In this document: one piece after another, positions 49,721-58,850 of the stretch | How positions within the stretch are numbered: position 1 is the stretch's first letter | Layout of the letters: every line of letters begins with the position of its first letter | Source of the DNA: Streptomyces sp. ITFR-16 | GTDB taxonomy: Bacteria > Actinomycetota > Actinomycetes > Streptomycetales > Streptomycetaceae | NCBI RefSeq assembly: GCF_031844705.1 | Contig: NZ_CP134609.1 | Coordinates: forward strand, 7,838,136-7,902,135 | Direction: 5' to 3' | Length of the DNA stretch: 64,000 nucleotides | Notes under the pieces: model-generated | Seen by the model: the letters and a program-made list of their open reading frames with translations, nothing else | The model's database searches: none | What the model was told of the DNA's origin: nothing | Position numbers and translations under genes: made by a program

Positions 49721-50780
49721 TTTCCCCGCCCCTTCGTCGCGCGGGGTGTCGGCGGGGCGGGAGAGGGGGCCGCGGGGCCCTGGATGCCGAGCTGGGTGAG
49801 CCGTTCGCGTTGTTCGGGCGTCAGCTGCGTCCAGGCGGCCGGCTGTTTCTGTTGCTGGAGCCATCGCCCGATGTCGTCGCCGTCGAAGGTGACGCCGGGG
49901 GCGATGTGGGGCAGGTGGCCGTCGGCGTCGACGAGGTCGGCGAGCACCCGGTAGTGGCGCTGCCAGTTCAGCGGCCAGGGGCAGTTCCAGTCCTTGTCGA
50001 TCGCGGCGAGCTGCGCCGCCCGTTCCGCGGCCCGGTCGGGGTCCTTGCCGAGGCCGTTCTTCGTGCCCTTGCGTCGGAGGTTGGCGAGGTGCTGGCCGAT
50101 GGGCACCATCGTCTCGTCCTCGCCCCACACCGCGTCCTGTCGCGGTGCGAGGTGCCCGGTTGCCCGCCGGAACGAGCGGAGTACGGCGAGCTTGGTCTCC
50201 CACGCTTCTTCGCCCGGTTCCCAGAGCATTCCGGCCTCCGGCGCGTCCAGGAGGACCTTGCGCCGGTCCTCCAGCTCTCCGGCCCGCAGGGCCTTGCGCT
50301 GTTGGTGCACCCATCGCCCGAGGGGGAAGTCCTTGGTGACGCCGACTTCGGTCTCGGTGTCGTACGGGATGGCGTGGACGCCGGTGATCTCGTTTTCCGC
50401 GCGCCACCGGATGAGGGCTTGGTAGCCCTCCAGCCACACCAGCGATTCCGGCCGGTAGACCCGCGTACGGAGGAAGGCCGCGATCGTGGCCGCGTCGCGG
50501 GGGCTGGAGAAGTGCAGCAGCGTGGATTCGGCGGCGGCGTCGGTGTCGTCGCCCGGCTCCTGGTCCTCGCTGTCGCTGTCACCGCCGGCCCCGACGATCC
50601 GCCCGTCCTCGTCACGCCGGACGTGGACCTTTCGCTTGCCGCTCGTAAGGGCGCGGGAGGCGAGCTGCTCGACCAGGCGCTCATCGTGGCTGCGCAGGCC
50701 CTGGAGGACCGCTACGAGCGGCTTGAAGCTGACGGAGGCGACCATGTCTCCGGCGGCTGCAGGGTGAGGGAAGGCGGACT
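49700..50780 (-). pseudogene. Helicase-associated domain protein, helicase core lost
   Basis: About 350 residues from the C-terminal part of a telomere-region helicase: FKPLVAVLQGLRSHDERLVE, LLHFSSPRDAATIAAFLRTR, then helicase-associated repeats FPLGRWVHQQRKALRAGELE, PIGQHLANLRRKGTKNGLGK and GDDIGRWLQQQKQPAAWTQL, and a lysine-rich tail. The GxWxxxQR units are the HA-domain signature. The DEAD core that should precede FKPLVAVL is missing. Such proteins are typical of Streptomyces chromosome and plasmid ends. Confidence 0.7.
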
Positions 50781-50811
50781 CGGCGATTTCGCCGGTGAAC
50801 CAGCCGCCTCG

Positions 50812-51070
50812 TTAGTTCTCGCGGGCCGGACTACGCACGGTTGCGAGGCGTTTATGCCCCTCGGGCATGGGCAGGACCGCCAGTGCGGTGTCTGCGATGT
50901 TCCGCAGCGCCTCCGGGTCCAGGCCGGCCTTGCCCACCGCCTCGATGCCTCGGACCACCGTCAACAGCTCACCGCGAACGCGGTGACCCCGGCCCCTCAC
51001 GAACCGGTACACCCTCCCTGGGACTCCACGGGCGAGATGGGCCCGCAGTTCGAGAACCGCAGTTGGCGGT
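50812..51070 (-). pseudogene. Unrecognised C-terminal fragment
   Basis: The frame reads LELRAHLARGVPGRVYRFVR, GELLTVVRGIEAVGKAGLDP, EALRNIADTALAVLPMPEGH to a stop at 50812. It looks like a real C-terminus but its upstream part becomes meaningless. Between it and the ATPase gene nothing else is supported. Confidence 0.3.
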
Positions 51071-51242
51071 CTTCGATGCTGAGGTCGGGTCGCTCCGACC
51101 GTCGACCACGCGCGCTCGGTGCGCCCCGACCTGTAGTGCTTGGTCATGTGCGGCGGATCATGGGACCGTCCGACTGGCCGCATGCGAAATCGGTCTTGGG
51201 GTGGCTGACTGTCGTGCTGGTCGCGGTGCCGGTGGTCTGGCG

Positions 51243-51635
51243 CTACCGGGCGAGGAGAGCCTTTACGGTTTTGCCGCCGTCCGTCCTGCGGGTGACGGAA
51301 GTGGCGCGAGCGAGTTGGTTGACCATGGGCCAGCCGAACCCTCCGGTGCCGCCGTTCAGGCCGGGGGCGCGCATGCGCGGTGTCTGTGGGCTGTGGTCGT
51401 GCACGGCCACTTCGATGCCGTCCGGGTGCGCGGTGAGATCCAGACGGCAGATGCCGCCGCCATGGCGCAGGGCGTTGGTGACGAGCTCCGAGACGACGAG
51501 GATCACGGTGTCGGCGGTCTCGGCTGTTCCCGCCGGCGGCGCGAGACCTGCGAGGAATTCCCGGGCGCTCTGGCGTGCTTCGGCGATGCATGCCGTGGAG
51601 AGAACGGTTGCCACGTTGACGCTCATTGTGTCCAT
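51243..51635 (-). CDS. Anti-sigma factor-type ATPase (HATPase_c_2)
   Basis: 130 residues forming one Bergerat-fold domain: ARQSAREFLAGLAPPAGTAE, TVILVVSELVTNALRHGGGI (N box), GIEVAVHDHSPQTPR (G1) and GGTGGFGWPMVNQLARATSV (G2). These Streptomyces proteins resemble RsbW/SpoIIAB and phosphorylate anti-anti-sigma proteins or bind sigma factors. It could in principle be antagonised by SpoIIE-type phosphatases such as the one at 1.8-3.8 kb. Start ATG with a G-rich sequence ahead. Confidence 0.85.
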   Translation of the reverse strand: MDTMSVNVATVLSTACIAEARQSAREFLAGLAPPAGTAETADTVILVVSELVTNALRHGGGICRLDLTAHPDGIEVAVHDHSPQTPRMRAPGLNGGTGGFGWPMVNQLARATSVTRRTDGGKTVKALLAR

Positions 51636-51969
51636 GGGTCCCCCCTGGTCTCTGGATCGTCGTGCGGTTCCTCTGGCCGGTTCTTGCCCGGCTTGTGGTG
51701 TCTCAACCGCACAGTCGACGGTTGGGGCGCATGCGGCTGAGTGGTGATCCGCAGGACCGGACGGGGCCGATGTGGTGTTCGCGTCAACGAGGCCGGCGCA
51801 ACCTGCCTGGTCGCAGTGGGGCAGCCTGGCCGGACGGGACCGCCGCGCACCCGCCCGTGGTCGGTGTCGACTATCCCCTCCTCCCAGCCACAAAAATCTA
51901 TGTTGGCTGGAGTAGACATTGGGTGGTGACGTGGTTATGGTTTCTCTCGTAGTCAGAAGGGCAGCAGGG
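51636..51969. other. Intergenic, no gene seen
   Basis: No frame with a start and family-like sequence; presumably contains the promoter of the ATPase gene. Confidence 0.4.
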
Positions 51970-52350
51970 CCCGGCAGAGATGAACTGCCGGGCAGTAGTA
52001 CAGCAGTTGCAGTACGCAGCAAGGCGGTGCGGCGGTGGAGCTTCGAAGCCAGGGTTTGTGCAGGACGGCGACGGGGCTGACGGCCGGACCGGGTGGCCCG
52101 CAGTGATCAGGGGCCGCCGTGAAGTACAGCGGTTCACGCAGTAGTAGTACTCAGCAGTGGAGGCAAGTGAGCAGCACCTCGGTGAAGGCGTCGGCTGCGG
52201 GCGCGCGCACCGGGAGGTTCGGCAGTGGGGTTCCAAGCCAGAGCAGATGCAGGACGGGCGACGGGGCCGGCTGCCGAAGAGCGGTGCTTTTACAGGCCGC
52301 TGAGCAGGACGCATCACCCGCAGTACGCAGTATCAGCATGCGATCCACGA
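51970..52350. repeat. Degenerate repeat region rich in GCAGTA
   Basis: GCAGTA occurs five times, with further CAGCAGT variants. Two loosely similar ~130-bp units are visible: each runs from a GCAGTAGTA start to AAGCCAG...TGCAGGACGG...CGACGGGGC (52045-52080 and 52230-52268). No credible gene covers it. It may be a non-coding repeat array or protein-binding region upstream of the merR gene. Confidence 0.45.
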
Positions 52351-52548
52351 GGGTAGGAACGGAGGAGCAGGCGCCATCAGGATCGCCCGGGCGGAAGTCC
52401 GCGTCCGGGTACCGCAGGACATCGATAGCGAGGTGGTCTCCGGTCAAGCAACCGCGATCCCCGCAGCCCCGACAACCTTCAAGTCGGGTCGGCGGACACA
52501 GAAGGCCGGCGCAGTATCAGGGCCGGCAGATGGTGTAGCAGTTCCTTC

Positions 52549-52580
52549 GGGGCCCTGGTGCCAAATGGCACCAGGGCCCC
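52549..52580. promoter_or_regulatory. 15-bp perfect hairpin before merR
   Basis: GGGGCCCTGGTGCCA and its complement with a 2-base centre, 53 bp before the merR ATG. It can be a terminator for upstream transcription or an operator. Confidence 0.6.
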
Positions 52581-52633
52581 TCCAGCGCGTTCCCCACCCC
52601 CGCCGACCCGATTCCCGCCAACAAGAGGTGCAC

Positions 52634-52966
52634 ATGACAGCAGGCGACTCGCTCAACCGTCTCGATGACGACGACTACCCCGCCTACACCATGGGCCGGG
52701 CCGCCGAAATGCTCGGCACCACACAGGGCTTCCTCCGCGCCATCGGCGAAGCCCGACTCATCACCCCGCTCCGTTCCGAGGGAGGCCACCGCCGCTACTC
52801 CCGCTACCAGCTGCGCATCGCCGCCCGCGCCCGGGAACTCGTCGACCAGGGCACCCCCATCGAGGCCGCCTGCCGCATCGTCATCCTCGAGGACCAGCTC
52901 GAAGAAGCCCAGCGCATCAACGCCGAATACCGCCGCACCGCAGCCCAGCCCGCGACCGGCAACTGA
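52634..52966 (+). CDS. MerR-family regulator, short form
   Basis: 110 residues: YTMGRAAEMLGTTQGFLRAI, GEARLITPLRSEGGHRRYSR, YQLRIAARARELVDQGTPIE and AACRIVILEDQLEEAQRINA. The winged helix-turn-helix and the dimer coiled coil are present, with no effector domain after them. AGAGGTG precedes the ATG. Short MerR proteins of this kind are common in Streptomyces, often next to cold-shock and DEAD-box genes as here. Confidence 0.85.
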   Translation: MTAGDSLNRLDDDDYPAYTMGRAAEMLGTTQGFLRAIGEARLITPLRSEGGHRRYSRYQLRIAARARELVDQGTPIEAACRIVILEDQLEEAQRINAEYRRTAAQPATGN

Positions 52967-53022
52967 CCCGCGGTCGCGCAACCTTCCAACGTCCTTCGTC
53001 CACCGAGCCCCCGCATGAGCAC

Positions 53023-53802
53023 ATGACTGCTGAAAATACGCATCCGGCGGCCCACGGCCGTGAACCCCGGCACCCTTCCGGCAGCCCCCGCCTACCAGCG
53101 CTCGATCCGCCGCCCGGTCTGCCCGCCCGGCGGACGGGCACCGCCGAGAAGGACACCCTGGAGCGCGCGGCGGCCGCGCTGAAGCCGAGGATGCGGGGCT
53201 GGCTGCACGCCGGGGTATTCCCCCTCGCTCTGGCCGGCGGCATCGTCCTGATCGCCCTCGCCCGCTCCGCGGCGGCGGTCGCCGCTTGCTCGGTGTACGC
53301 ACTGTCGGCCTGCCTGCTGTTCGGCACCAGCGCGCTCTACCACCGGGGGACATGGGGTCCGCGCGGGGAAGCCGTCCTGCGGCGACTGGACCACGCGAAC
53401 ATCTTCCTGATCATCGCCGGCACGTACACCCCCCTGGCAGTGCTGCTGCTTCCCACGGGAGAGCAGCGGATTCTGCTGGCCCTGGTCTGGGGCGGAGCCA
53501 CGGCCGGCATCGCGTTCCGCATCTTCTGGATCAACGCCCCGCGCTGGCTCTACACCTTGTGCTACATCGCCCTGGGCTGGGCCGCCGTCTTCTACCTCCC
53601 CGACTTCGCACGCACCGGCGGCACCGCAGTGGTCGCCCTGGTCATCGCCGGCGGCCTGCTCTACACCGCGGGCGCCGCCGTGTACGGCGTCAAACGACCT
53701 GACCCTTCACCCAGATGGTTCGGCTTCCACGAGGTCTTCCACGCGCTCACCATCGCCGCATTCGCCGCGCACTACACCGCAATCCTCCTGGGAGCTACCT
53801 GA
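53023..53802 (+). CDS. Hemolysin III family (PAQR) membrane protein
   Basis: 259 residues. After a ~55-residue polar N-terminus come seven helices with the PAQR motifs: CLLFGTSALYHRGTWGPRGE (S-x3-H), VLRRLDHANIFLIIAGTYTP (LDHxxIFxxIAGTYTP) and FGFHEVFHALTIAAFAAHYT (HExFHxxxxxxxxxH). The Ser, Asp and three His are those that bind zinc in the superfamily. Bacterial members are probably lipid-modifying hydrolases; the hemolysin name is historical. Confidence 0.9.
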   Translation: MTAENTHPAAHGREPRHPSGSPRLPALDPPPGLPARRTGTAEKDTLERAAAALKPRMRGWLHAGVFPLALAGGIVLIALARSAAAVAACSVYALSACLLFGTSALYHRGTWGPRGEAVLRRLDHANIFLIIAGTYTPLAVLLLPTGEQRILLALVWGGATAGIAFRIFWINAPRWLYTLCYIALGWAAVFYLPDFARTGGTAVVALVIAGGLLYTAGAAVYGVKRPDPSPRWFGFHEVFHALTIAAFAAHYTAILLGAT

Positions 53803-54136
53803 CCAGCGACGGCTGGACCTGCCCGTGCACCATAAAAGACATTCACTCCTGTTACCCGTCTATCTATTGCGGCCGGATGAGAATTTAGTGTGCCGCGTAC
53901 AGAACGTTTCTACCCGCGAAATCATGGTGCCGACGACGACCGGACGTGCGCCGTTCCCGCGTGCTAGTGTCGATCTCAGTTGCAGTTGTGGTTCCCAAAA
54001 ACTTCGACGCTTACGTCGGCATTTAGCTGCGGGAAGCGTTCTGTATTTCCGGTTATTCTCCGGGCGGGGCATCATCGCGGCGACCCGGCGTCCGTGATTT
54101 CGGATGCCGGTGTACTGCCCCACAAGGAGATATGAC
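53803..54136. promoter_or_regulatory. Long 5' region of the cold-shock gene
   Basis: 330 bp without a gene and with lower GC than average. A promoter is probable around 53950-53980 (GTGCTAGTGTCGATCT contains a TAGTGT -10-like sequence), which would leave a ~160-nt leader, in keeping with the structured leaders of cold-shock genes. Confidence 0.4.
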
Positions 54137-54340
54137 ATGGCGTCTGGCACTGTGAAGTGGTTCAATGCGGCCAAGGGTTTCGGCTTCATCGAGCAGGACG
54201 GTGGTGGTGCCGACGTGTTCGCCCACTTCTCGAACATCGCCGCCGATGGCTTCCGGGAACTGCTCGAAGGCCAGAAGGTCACGTTCGACATCGCGACGGG
54301 CCAGAAGGGCCCGACGGCCGAGAACATCGTTCCCGCCTGA
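54137..54340 (+). CDS. Cold-shock protein
   Basis: 67 residues: MASGTVKWFNAAKGFGFIEQ, DGGGADVFAHFSNIAADGFR, ELLEGQKVTFDIATGQKGPT. RNP1 (KGFGFI) and RNP2 (VFAHF) motifs are intact. It binds single-stranded RNA and acts as an RNA chaperone. AAGGAGA precedes the ATG. The DEAD-box helicase gene that follows often accompanies it. Confidence 0.95.
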   Translation: MASGTVKWFNAAKGFGFIEQDGGGADVFAHFSNIAADGFRELLEGQKVTFDIATGQKGPTAENIVPA

Positions 54341-54661
54341 CGCTGACGCGCACTTCGTAGCTGGGGTCCGCATCCCTCGGGGTGCGGGCCCCAGCTACGG
54401 GCATTTCCCTCAGCGACACCTCCTGCGGGTCGAAAGCACTCCCTCCATGGGTGCGCGCCTTTCGCGGTCCACGCCCATCGGCGTCCGGGATCTCACACCC
54501 ATATGACGTCACCCATTCCATAGCCTGCACCCCTGCACCCGATTCACTGCACGGCGGCTTCACTTTCGCATTTAATTTCGGCTCGTTCTTGTGATTCCCC
54601 TGCGCTGCTTCTTCGCTGCGGGAATTCCCTGATACCTGCCGTATCAGGGAAGGGCCCCCAT

Positions 54662-55565
54662 ATGAACCTCACACACACGAACGACGGCACTTCCCGAACC
54701 CGCCGAATCGGTGGACCCGCTTTCGGTCTGGGCGCCGGTTCGGGGCGGGGCAGTCGCTTCGGCTCGCCCGCCCCGAACCGTTCCGGTGGACCGAGCCGCT
54801 CGGGTGGGCACGGTCGGCGGTCCGCCGCGAGGCAGGGCGAGTTCGCGCTGCCGAAGACCATCACCCCCGCGCTGCCGCCCGTCGAGGCCTTCGCCGACCT
54901 CGACATGCCCGCGCCGCTGCTGTCGGCGCTCGCCAACGAGGGCGTCACCGTGCCGTTCCCGATCCAGGCGGCCACCCTGCCCAACTCGCTGGCCGGCCGC
55001 GATGTGCTCGGCCGGGGCCGTACCGGCTCGGGCAAGACGCTCGCCTTCGGGCTGGCGCTGCTGGCCCGCACCGCCGGACGCCGCGCCGACTCCCGGCGCC
55101 CGCTGGCCCTGGTCCTCGTCCCCACCCGGGAGCTGGCCCAGCAGGTCACCGACGCGCTCACCCCGTACGCCCGCTCGCTGAAGCTGCGGCTGGCCACGGT
55201 CGTCGGCGGTATGTCGATCGGCCGTCAGGCGGCCGCCCTGCGCGGCGGCTCCGAGGTCGTCGTCGCCACGCCGGGCCGGCTCAAGGACCTCATCGAGCGC
55301 GGCGACTGCACCCTGGACCGGGTGTCGATCACCGTCCTCGACGAGGCCGACCAGATGGCCGACATGGGCTTCATGCCGCAGGTCACCGAGCTGCTCGACC
55401 AGGTGCAGGCGGAGGGCCAGCGGATGCTGTTCTCGGCCACCCTGGACCGCAACGTCGACCTGCTCGTCCGCCGCTACCTGCACGACCCGGTCGTCCACTC
55501 GGTCGACCCGGCCGCCGGTGCGGTGACGACGATGGAGCACCACGTGCTCTACGTCCGGGGCCCGC
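54662..55565 (+). pseudogene. DEAD-box RNA helicase, C-terminal half lost
   Basis: The first ~300 residues of a RhlE/DeaD-like helicase: a Gly/Arg/Ser-rich N-terminus, FPIQAATLPNSLAGRDVLGR (Q motif), GRTGSGKTLAFG (I), LVPTRELAQQV (Ia), VVATPGRLKDLIE (Ib), VLDEADQMADMGF (II, DEAD) and MLFSATLD (III). After HHVLYVRGP the expected helicase C-terminal domain (motifs IV-VI) is replaced by unrelated sequence, 40 bp from the end of the MMPL gene. Without it the protein cannot unwind RNA. Confidence 0.8.
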
Positions 55566-55604
55566 GAGGCCGTTGCCGATTGCCGTGGCCGGGTAGCCGG
55601 GCGG

Positions 55605-57776
55605 TCAGCCCGCCACGGCTTCACTTGGTGCGGTGCGCGGCCCGCGACGACGTCGTCGGCCGATGCGCGCGGGTCTCCACCAGTTGACGGGACCGAGAAG
55701 TGTCATGACTGCGGGAACCAGGATTCCGCGGACCAGGATCGCGTCGAGGATCACCGCAGAGGCGATGCCCGAACCCATGAGTTTGAGAATGGTGACGTGG
55801 GAGGTCGCGATGGCAGCGGTGGAGATGGCAAGGGCCGCTGCGGCTGAGGTCATCAGCCGGCCGGTGCGGGAGATACCCGTGACGATGGCCACCTGGTTGT
55901 CCAGGCCGCGGTCGAACTCCTCCCTGATCCTGCCGAGGAGGAAGACTTCGTAGTCAAGGGACAGGCCGAACGCCACGGCCAGGGTGAACAGCAGCAGACT
56001 TGCGTCGAGGGAGCCGGTGACCGTGAACCCGCCCAGCACGTCTGCCCCGTGTCCGGACTGGAAGATCCACACGATCCATCCGAGACCGGCGGCCAAGCTG
56101 ATGACGGCCACCGCGAGCGCCTTCAGCGGTGCCATTGCACTACGGGTGAATGCGGTGAGCGCGGTCAGCAGGAACACACACATCACCACCGCCACCCACG
56201 GCAGCGCACCGCGCACCGCGTCCGTGGTGTCGGTGATCTGCGCGGCCCGACCACCTACCAGGATCGGGCCCGGCGCGGGAGTCTTCCGCAACGCATCGAC
56301 CAGGCTCGCGCCCCTGGGCGTGTCGGGCCCCACCGTTGCCGCCACCATCACCACCGCCGGGCGCCGCTCTCGCTTCGCCTGTCCGGGCCCACCCGCTGCA
56401 GAGGTCGGTACAACGCGCACCGCACCCACATGCGGCAGTCGGGCCACGGCGGCCGTGTAGTTCGCAAGGTTCGCGTCCGGCCGTTCCAGTACCACTACCT
56501 GGACTCGCTCCGGCGACACCGCGAATCGGTTGCGCACGTCCGCGGCTGCGGCGGCGGACGAGGCCGTCGGCCCCAGCGTCCGTTCGTCGATCGCGCCCAA
56601 CCGCAGACCCATTGCCGGCCAAGCCATCACGACCAGCACCGCCAGCGCCCCTACGCCGGCCGCCGCAGGCCGGGCGGTGACACGGCGAGCGAGCTCCCGC
56701 CAGAACCGGCTGGGGCCCCCGATGGGATCCCGGCGCAGCCGGCGCAACGGGTCGGCGCCATCGACGCGGTCACCCAGCAGCGTCAACGCGGCCGGCAGCA
56801 CCGTCAACGCGGCCAGCGCCGCCAGCAGCGTCACCGCCACACCCGCAAGAGCCAGTGCGCGCAGCAGCGGAACGGGGATGGCGGCCACCGCTGCCAGGCA
56901 TGAAGAGATCACTACCGCCGAACAGAGAACACAGCGCCCCGATGTATCGAGAGCTACTTCCAGTGCGCGGGGGCGCGGCATCCCTTTCGCATGCTCCTCG
57001 CGGTAGCGCGCGAGGACGAACAAGGTGAAGTCGATCGACAGGCCGAAGCCGATGGCCGCGGCCGCGTTGATCGCGAACGCGGACACATCTGTCACGTGGG
57101 CCAGCAGGCCCAGCAATGGAGCACAGCAGACGACGGCCGGCACCGCGACCACGAGCGGCAGCGCGGCTGCGGCCCACGAACCGTAGGTCAGCAACAGGAG
57201 AAGCATGATGAGCGGCGCAGCCCAGAGTTCGGCCCTCAGCAGATCGGCCCCGCTCTGCTGGTCGATCTCGGCCGTCGCCCATGAGGGCCCGCTGGCATCC
57301 ACCCGCATCCCCGGCACAGCCGCCCGTGCCCTGGGCACCAGACGCGACGCCGCTTCCTTGCGGTCCCCGTCGCTGCCCGACAGCGAAACTGTCACCAATC
57401 CGGTGCGCCCGTCACGCGAACTCAGCCACGGGTCCCCCGTGGCAGCGGACTGCACCGTACGCACCGCCGGCTCGCCTGCCAGCACGCGGGCAACAGCACC
57501 GGCACCGGCTGCAACCGCCCGCTGTGCGCCCCCGTCGCGCATCGTCAGGGCGAGCACGAGATCCGGGGTGCCGACGCCCAGCAGCTCAGCCTGCTTCCGA
57601 GCTTTGGCTGACTCGGTTCCTGTGGCGGTGGTCCCTCCGGCGCCGAAAGCGCCGGACACCGCGGGAAGGCTCAGAGCGGCCACGACCAGCGCAACCGCCG
57701 CGCATGCCGCCACCCCCCTAGCCCGGGACGCCGGCCACGCCCTCCTCCCTGTTCCGTTCTCTCTGCGTACTGGCAT
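55605..57776 (-). CDS. MMPL/RND-type membrane transporter
   Basis: 723 residues with about 12 helices in two similar halves: helix 1 near residues 19-40, an extracytoplasmic domain (~45-170), then VSAFAINAAAAIGFGLSIDF, TLFVLARYREEHAKGMPRPR; second half KALAVAVISLAAGLGWIVWI, LLFTLAVAFGLSLDYEVFLL and GRIREEFDRGLDNQVAIVTG. The GLSxDYExFLLxRIREE signature with its aspartate and tyrosine marks MMPL proteins, proton-driven exporters of lipids and other hydrophobic compounds. Upstream starts would overlap the neighbouring gene, so ATG 57776 is preferred. Confidence 0.88.
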   Translation of the reverse strand: MPVRRENGTGRRAWPASRARGVAACAAVALVVAALSLPAVSGAFGAGGTTATGTESAKARKQAELLGVGTPDLVLALTMRDGGAQRAVAAGAGAVARVLAGEPAVRTVQSAATGDPWLSSRDGRTGLVTVSLSGSDGDRKEAASRLVPRARAAVPGMRVDASGPSWATAEIDQQSGADLLRAELWAAPLIMLLLLLTYGSWAAAALPLVVAVPAVVCCAPLLGLLAHVTDVSAFAINAAAAIGFGLSIDFTLFVLARYREEHAKGMPRPRALEVALDTSGRCVLCSAVVISSCLAAVAAIPVPLLRALALAGVAVTLLAALAALTVLPAALTLLGDRVDGADPLRRLRRDPIGGPSRFWRELARRVTARPAAAGVGALAVLVVMAWPAMGLRLGAIDERTLGPTASSAAAAADVRNRFAVSPERVQVVVLERPDANLANYTAAVARLPHVGAVRVVPTSAAGGPGQAKRERRPAVVMVAATVGPDTPRGASLVDALRKTPAPGPILVGGRAAQITDTTDAVRGALPWVAVVMCVFLLTALTAFTRSAMAPLKALAVAVISLAAGLGWIVWIFQSGHGADVLGGFTVTGSLDASLLLFTLAVAFGLSLDYEVFLLGRIREEFDRGLDNQVAIVTGISRTGRLMTSAAAALAISTAAIATSHVTILKLMGSGIASAVILDAILVRGILVPAVMTLLGPVNWWRPARIGRRRRRGPRTAPSEAVAG

Positions 57777-57891
57777 GCCCGCACTAACGAGCAACCCGCA
57801 CAACAGTGATGTTGCTTCTGGCCGGAAGGCTGCCGAAGCAGCCGAACCGAGCCGGTCTTCCCGGCCCGCTCTGGGCACGTCGAGAGTGCGT

Positions 57892-58818
57892 TCAGTGGTG
57901 AAGGGTGAGGTTTTCGTTGCGGGTGTCGGCCAGTTGGGCCGGCCTGGCGGCGGGCGCGGCGTCCAGGTTGGTGCGGCGCCGCTGGCACAGGCGGTCCAGA
58001 GCTTGTACCCCCGGCTCCGCGCCGCGGAGCAGGGAGGGTCCGGAGCCGACGAAGCGCGAGCAGACGCCCACGTGGGCGTGGTGAACATCCGTCAGGACCT
58101 CGACCAGGCGCCGGTGGGCGGGGCGCAGGGTGGAGGACTTCGTCGGTGCGGCCCGACCCCACTCGCGCAGGCTCTGCACCAGGACGCGGTGATCGGCCGA
58201 CCATAGGCCGGAGAATCCTCGGGGAGCCTGCGGTGGGGTCATCGAAGGCCGGACTGTGTCGTGGTAGTCCTGTGCGTCGAAGGACGCGGTGATGCGCAGG
58301 GCGGACGCGCTGGCGCGCAGGAAGTGAGCGGCGCTTTCCAGGCCAAGGGCGGAACCTGCGGGCGAGGGAGCGCGAAGGGCGTGCCGCAGGGCGACGACGG
58401 TCGCCTGGGTGAGGGCGAAGAACAGCCGGTGTCCCTGAATCCAGCGTTGGCGCACCGTGGCCTGCGTCCGGGGCTCGCGGTTGTCCGTTCGCAAGTCCAG
58501 CCCGGCCGCGTGTGCGGCAAGCTCGAGGTTGGGCTCCGTCGAAGATCCGTCCGGGTGGCGGGAGAAGGCTCGCACTGCGGCGAGGGTGTCGTCGAGGGCG
58601 TCGATCAGCAGAGGGGCGGGGGCGCAGGCACAGCGTGAGACCGCGAAGTATTCGTCGAACACAGCTTCGCGGGGATCTCGTTCGGGGATTCGACGGTGGC
58701 CGGGAGGTGTGTGGTGACGGTCACGCCGGTTCGTGGCTTCGCGCAGGGCCGCCAGGCTGTGGGGCAAGTGCTGCGGCGGAGCGAGCCACAGCAAGGATTC
58801 GCTTGTCATCTGGGCCAT
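57892..58818 (-). CDS. Unknown protein divergent from the decarboxylase
   Basis: 308 residues, mostly helical, no signal or membrane segment. Notable stretches: VFDEYFAVSRCACAPAPLLI, RQRWIQGHRLFFALTQATVV, SAAHFLRASASALRITASFD, AQDYHDTVRPSMTPPQAPRG, FSGLWSADHRVLVQSLREWG and LVEVLTDVHHAHVGVCSRFV. The conserved-looking histidines, aspartates and a VRPSMxxPxxxxGFSGLW segment suggest an enzyme, possibly binding a metal or haem, but I cannot name the family. Only 32 bp separates its start from the decarboxylase, so both are driven from overlapping promoters and probably belong to one pathway. Confidence 0.65.
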   Translation of the reverse strand: MAQMTSESLLWLAPPQHLPHSLAALREATNRRDRHHTPPGHRRIPERDPREAVFDEYFAVSRCACAPAPLLIDALDDTLAAVRAFSRHPDGSSTEPNLELAAHAAGLDLRTDNREPRTQATVRQRWIQGHRLFFALTQATVVALRHALRAPSPAGSALGLESAAHFLRASASALRITASFDAQDYHDTVRPSMTPPQAPRGFSGLWSADHRVLVQSLREWGRAAPTKSSTLRPAHRRLVEVLTDVHHAHVGVCSRFVGSGPSLLRGAEPGVQALDRLCQRRRTNLDAAPAARPAQLADTRNENLTLHH

Positions 58819-58850
58819 TTCATTAGCTTTTATGCGGTACGTTACCCGAC

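Noticed and set aside
55605..58088. Longer version of the MMPL gene starting at 58088
   Set aside because: The extra 100 residues lack membrane or family features and would overlap the convincing 308-residue gene on the same strand.
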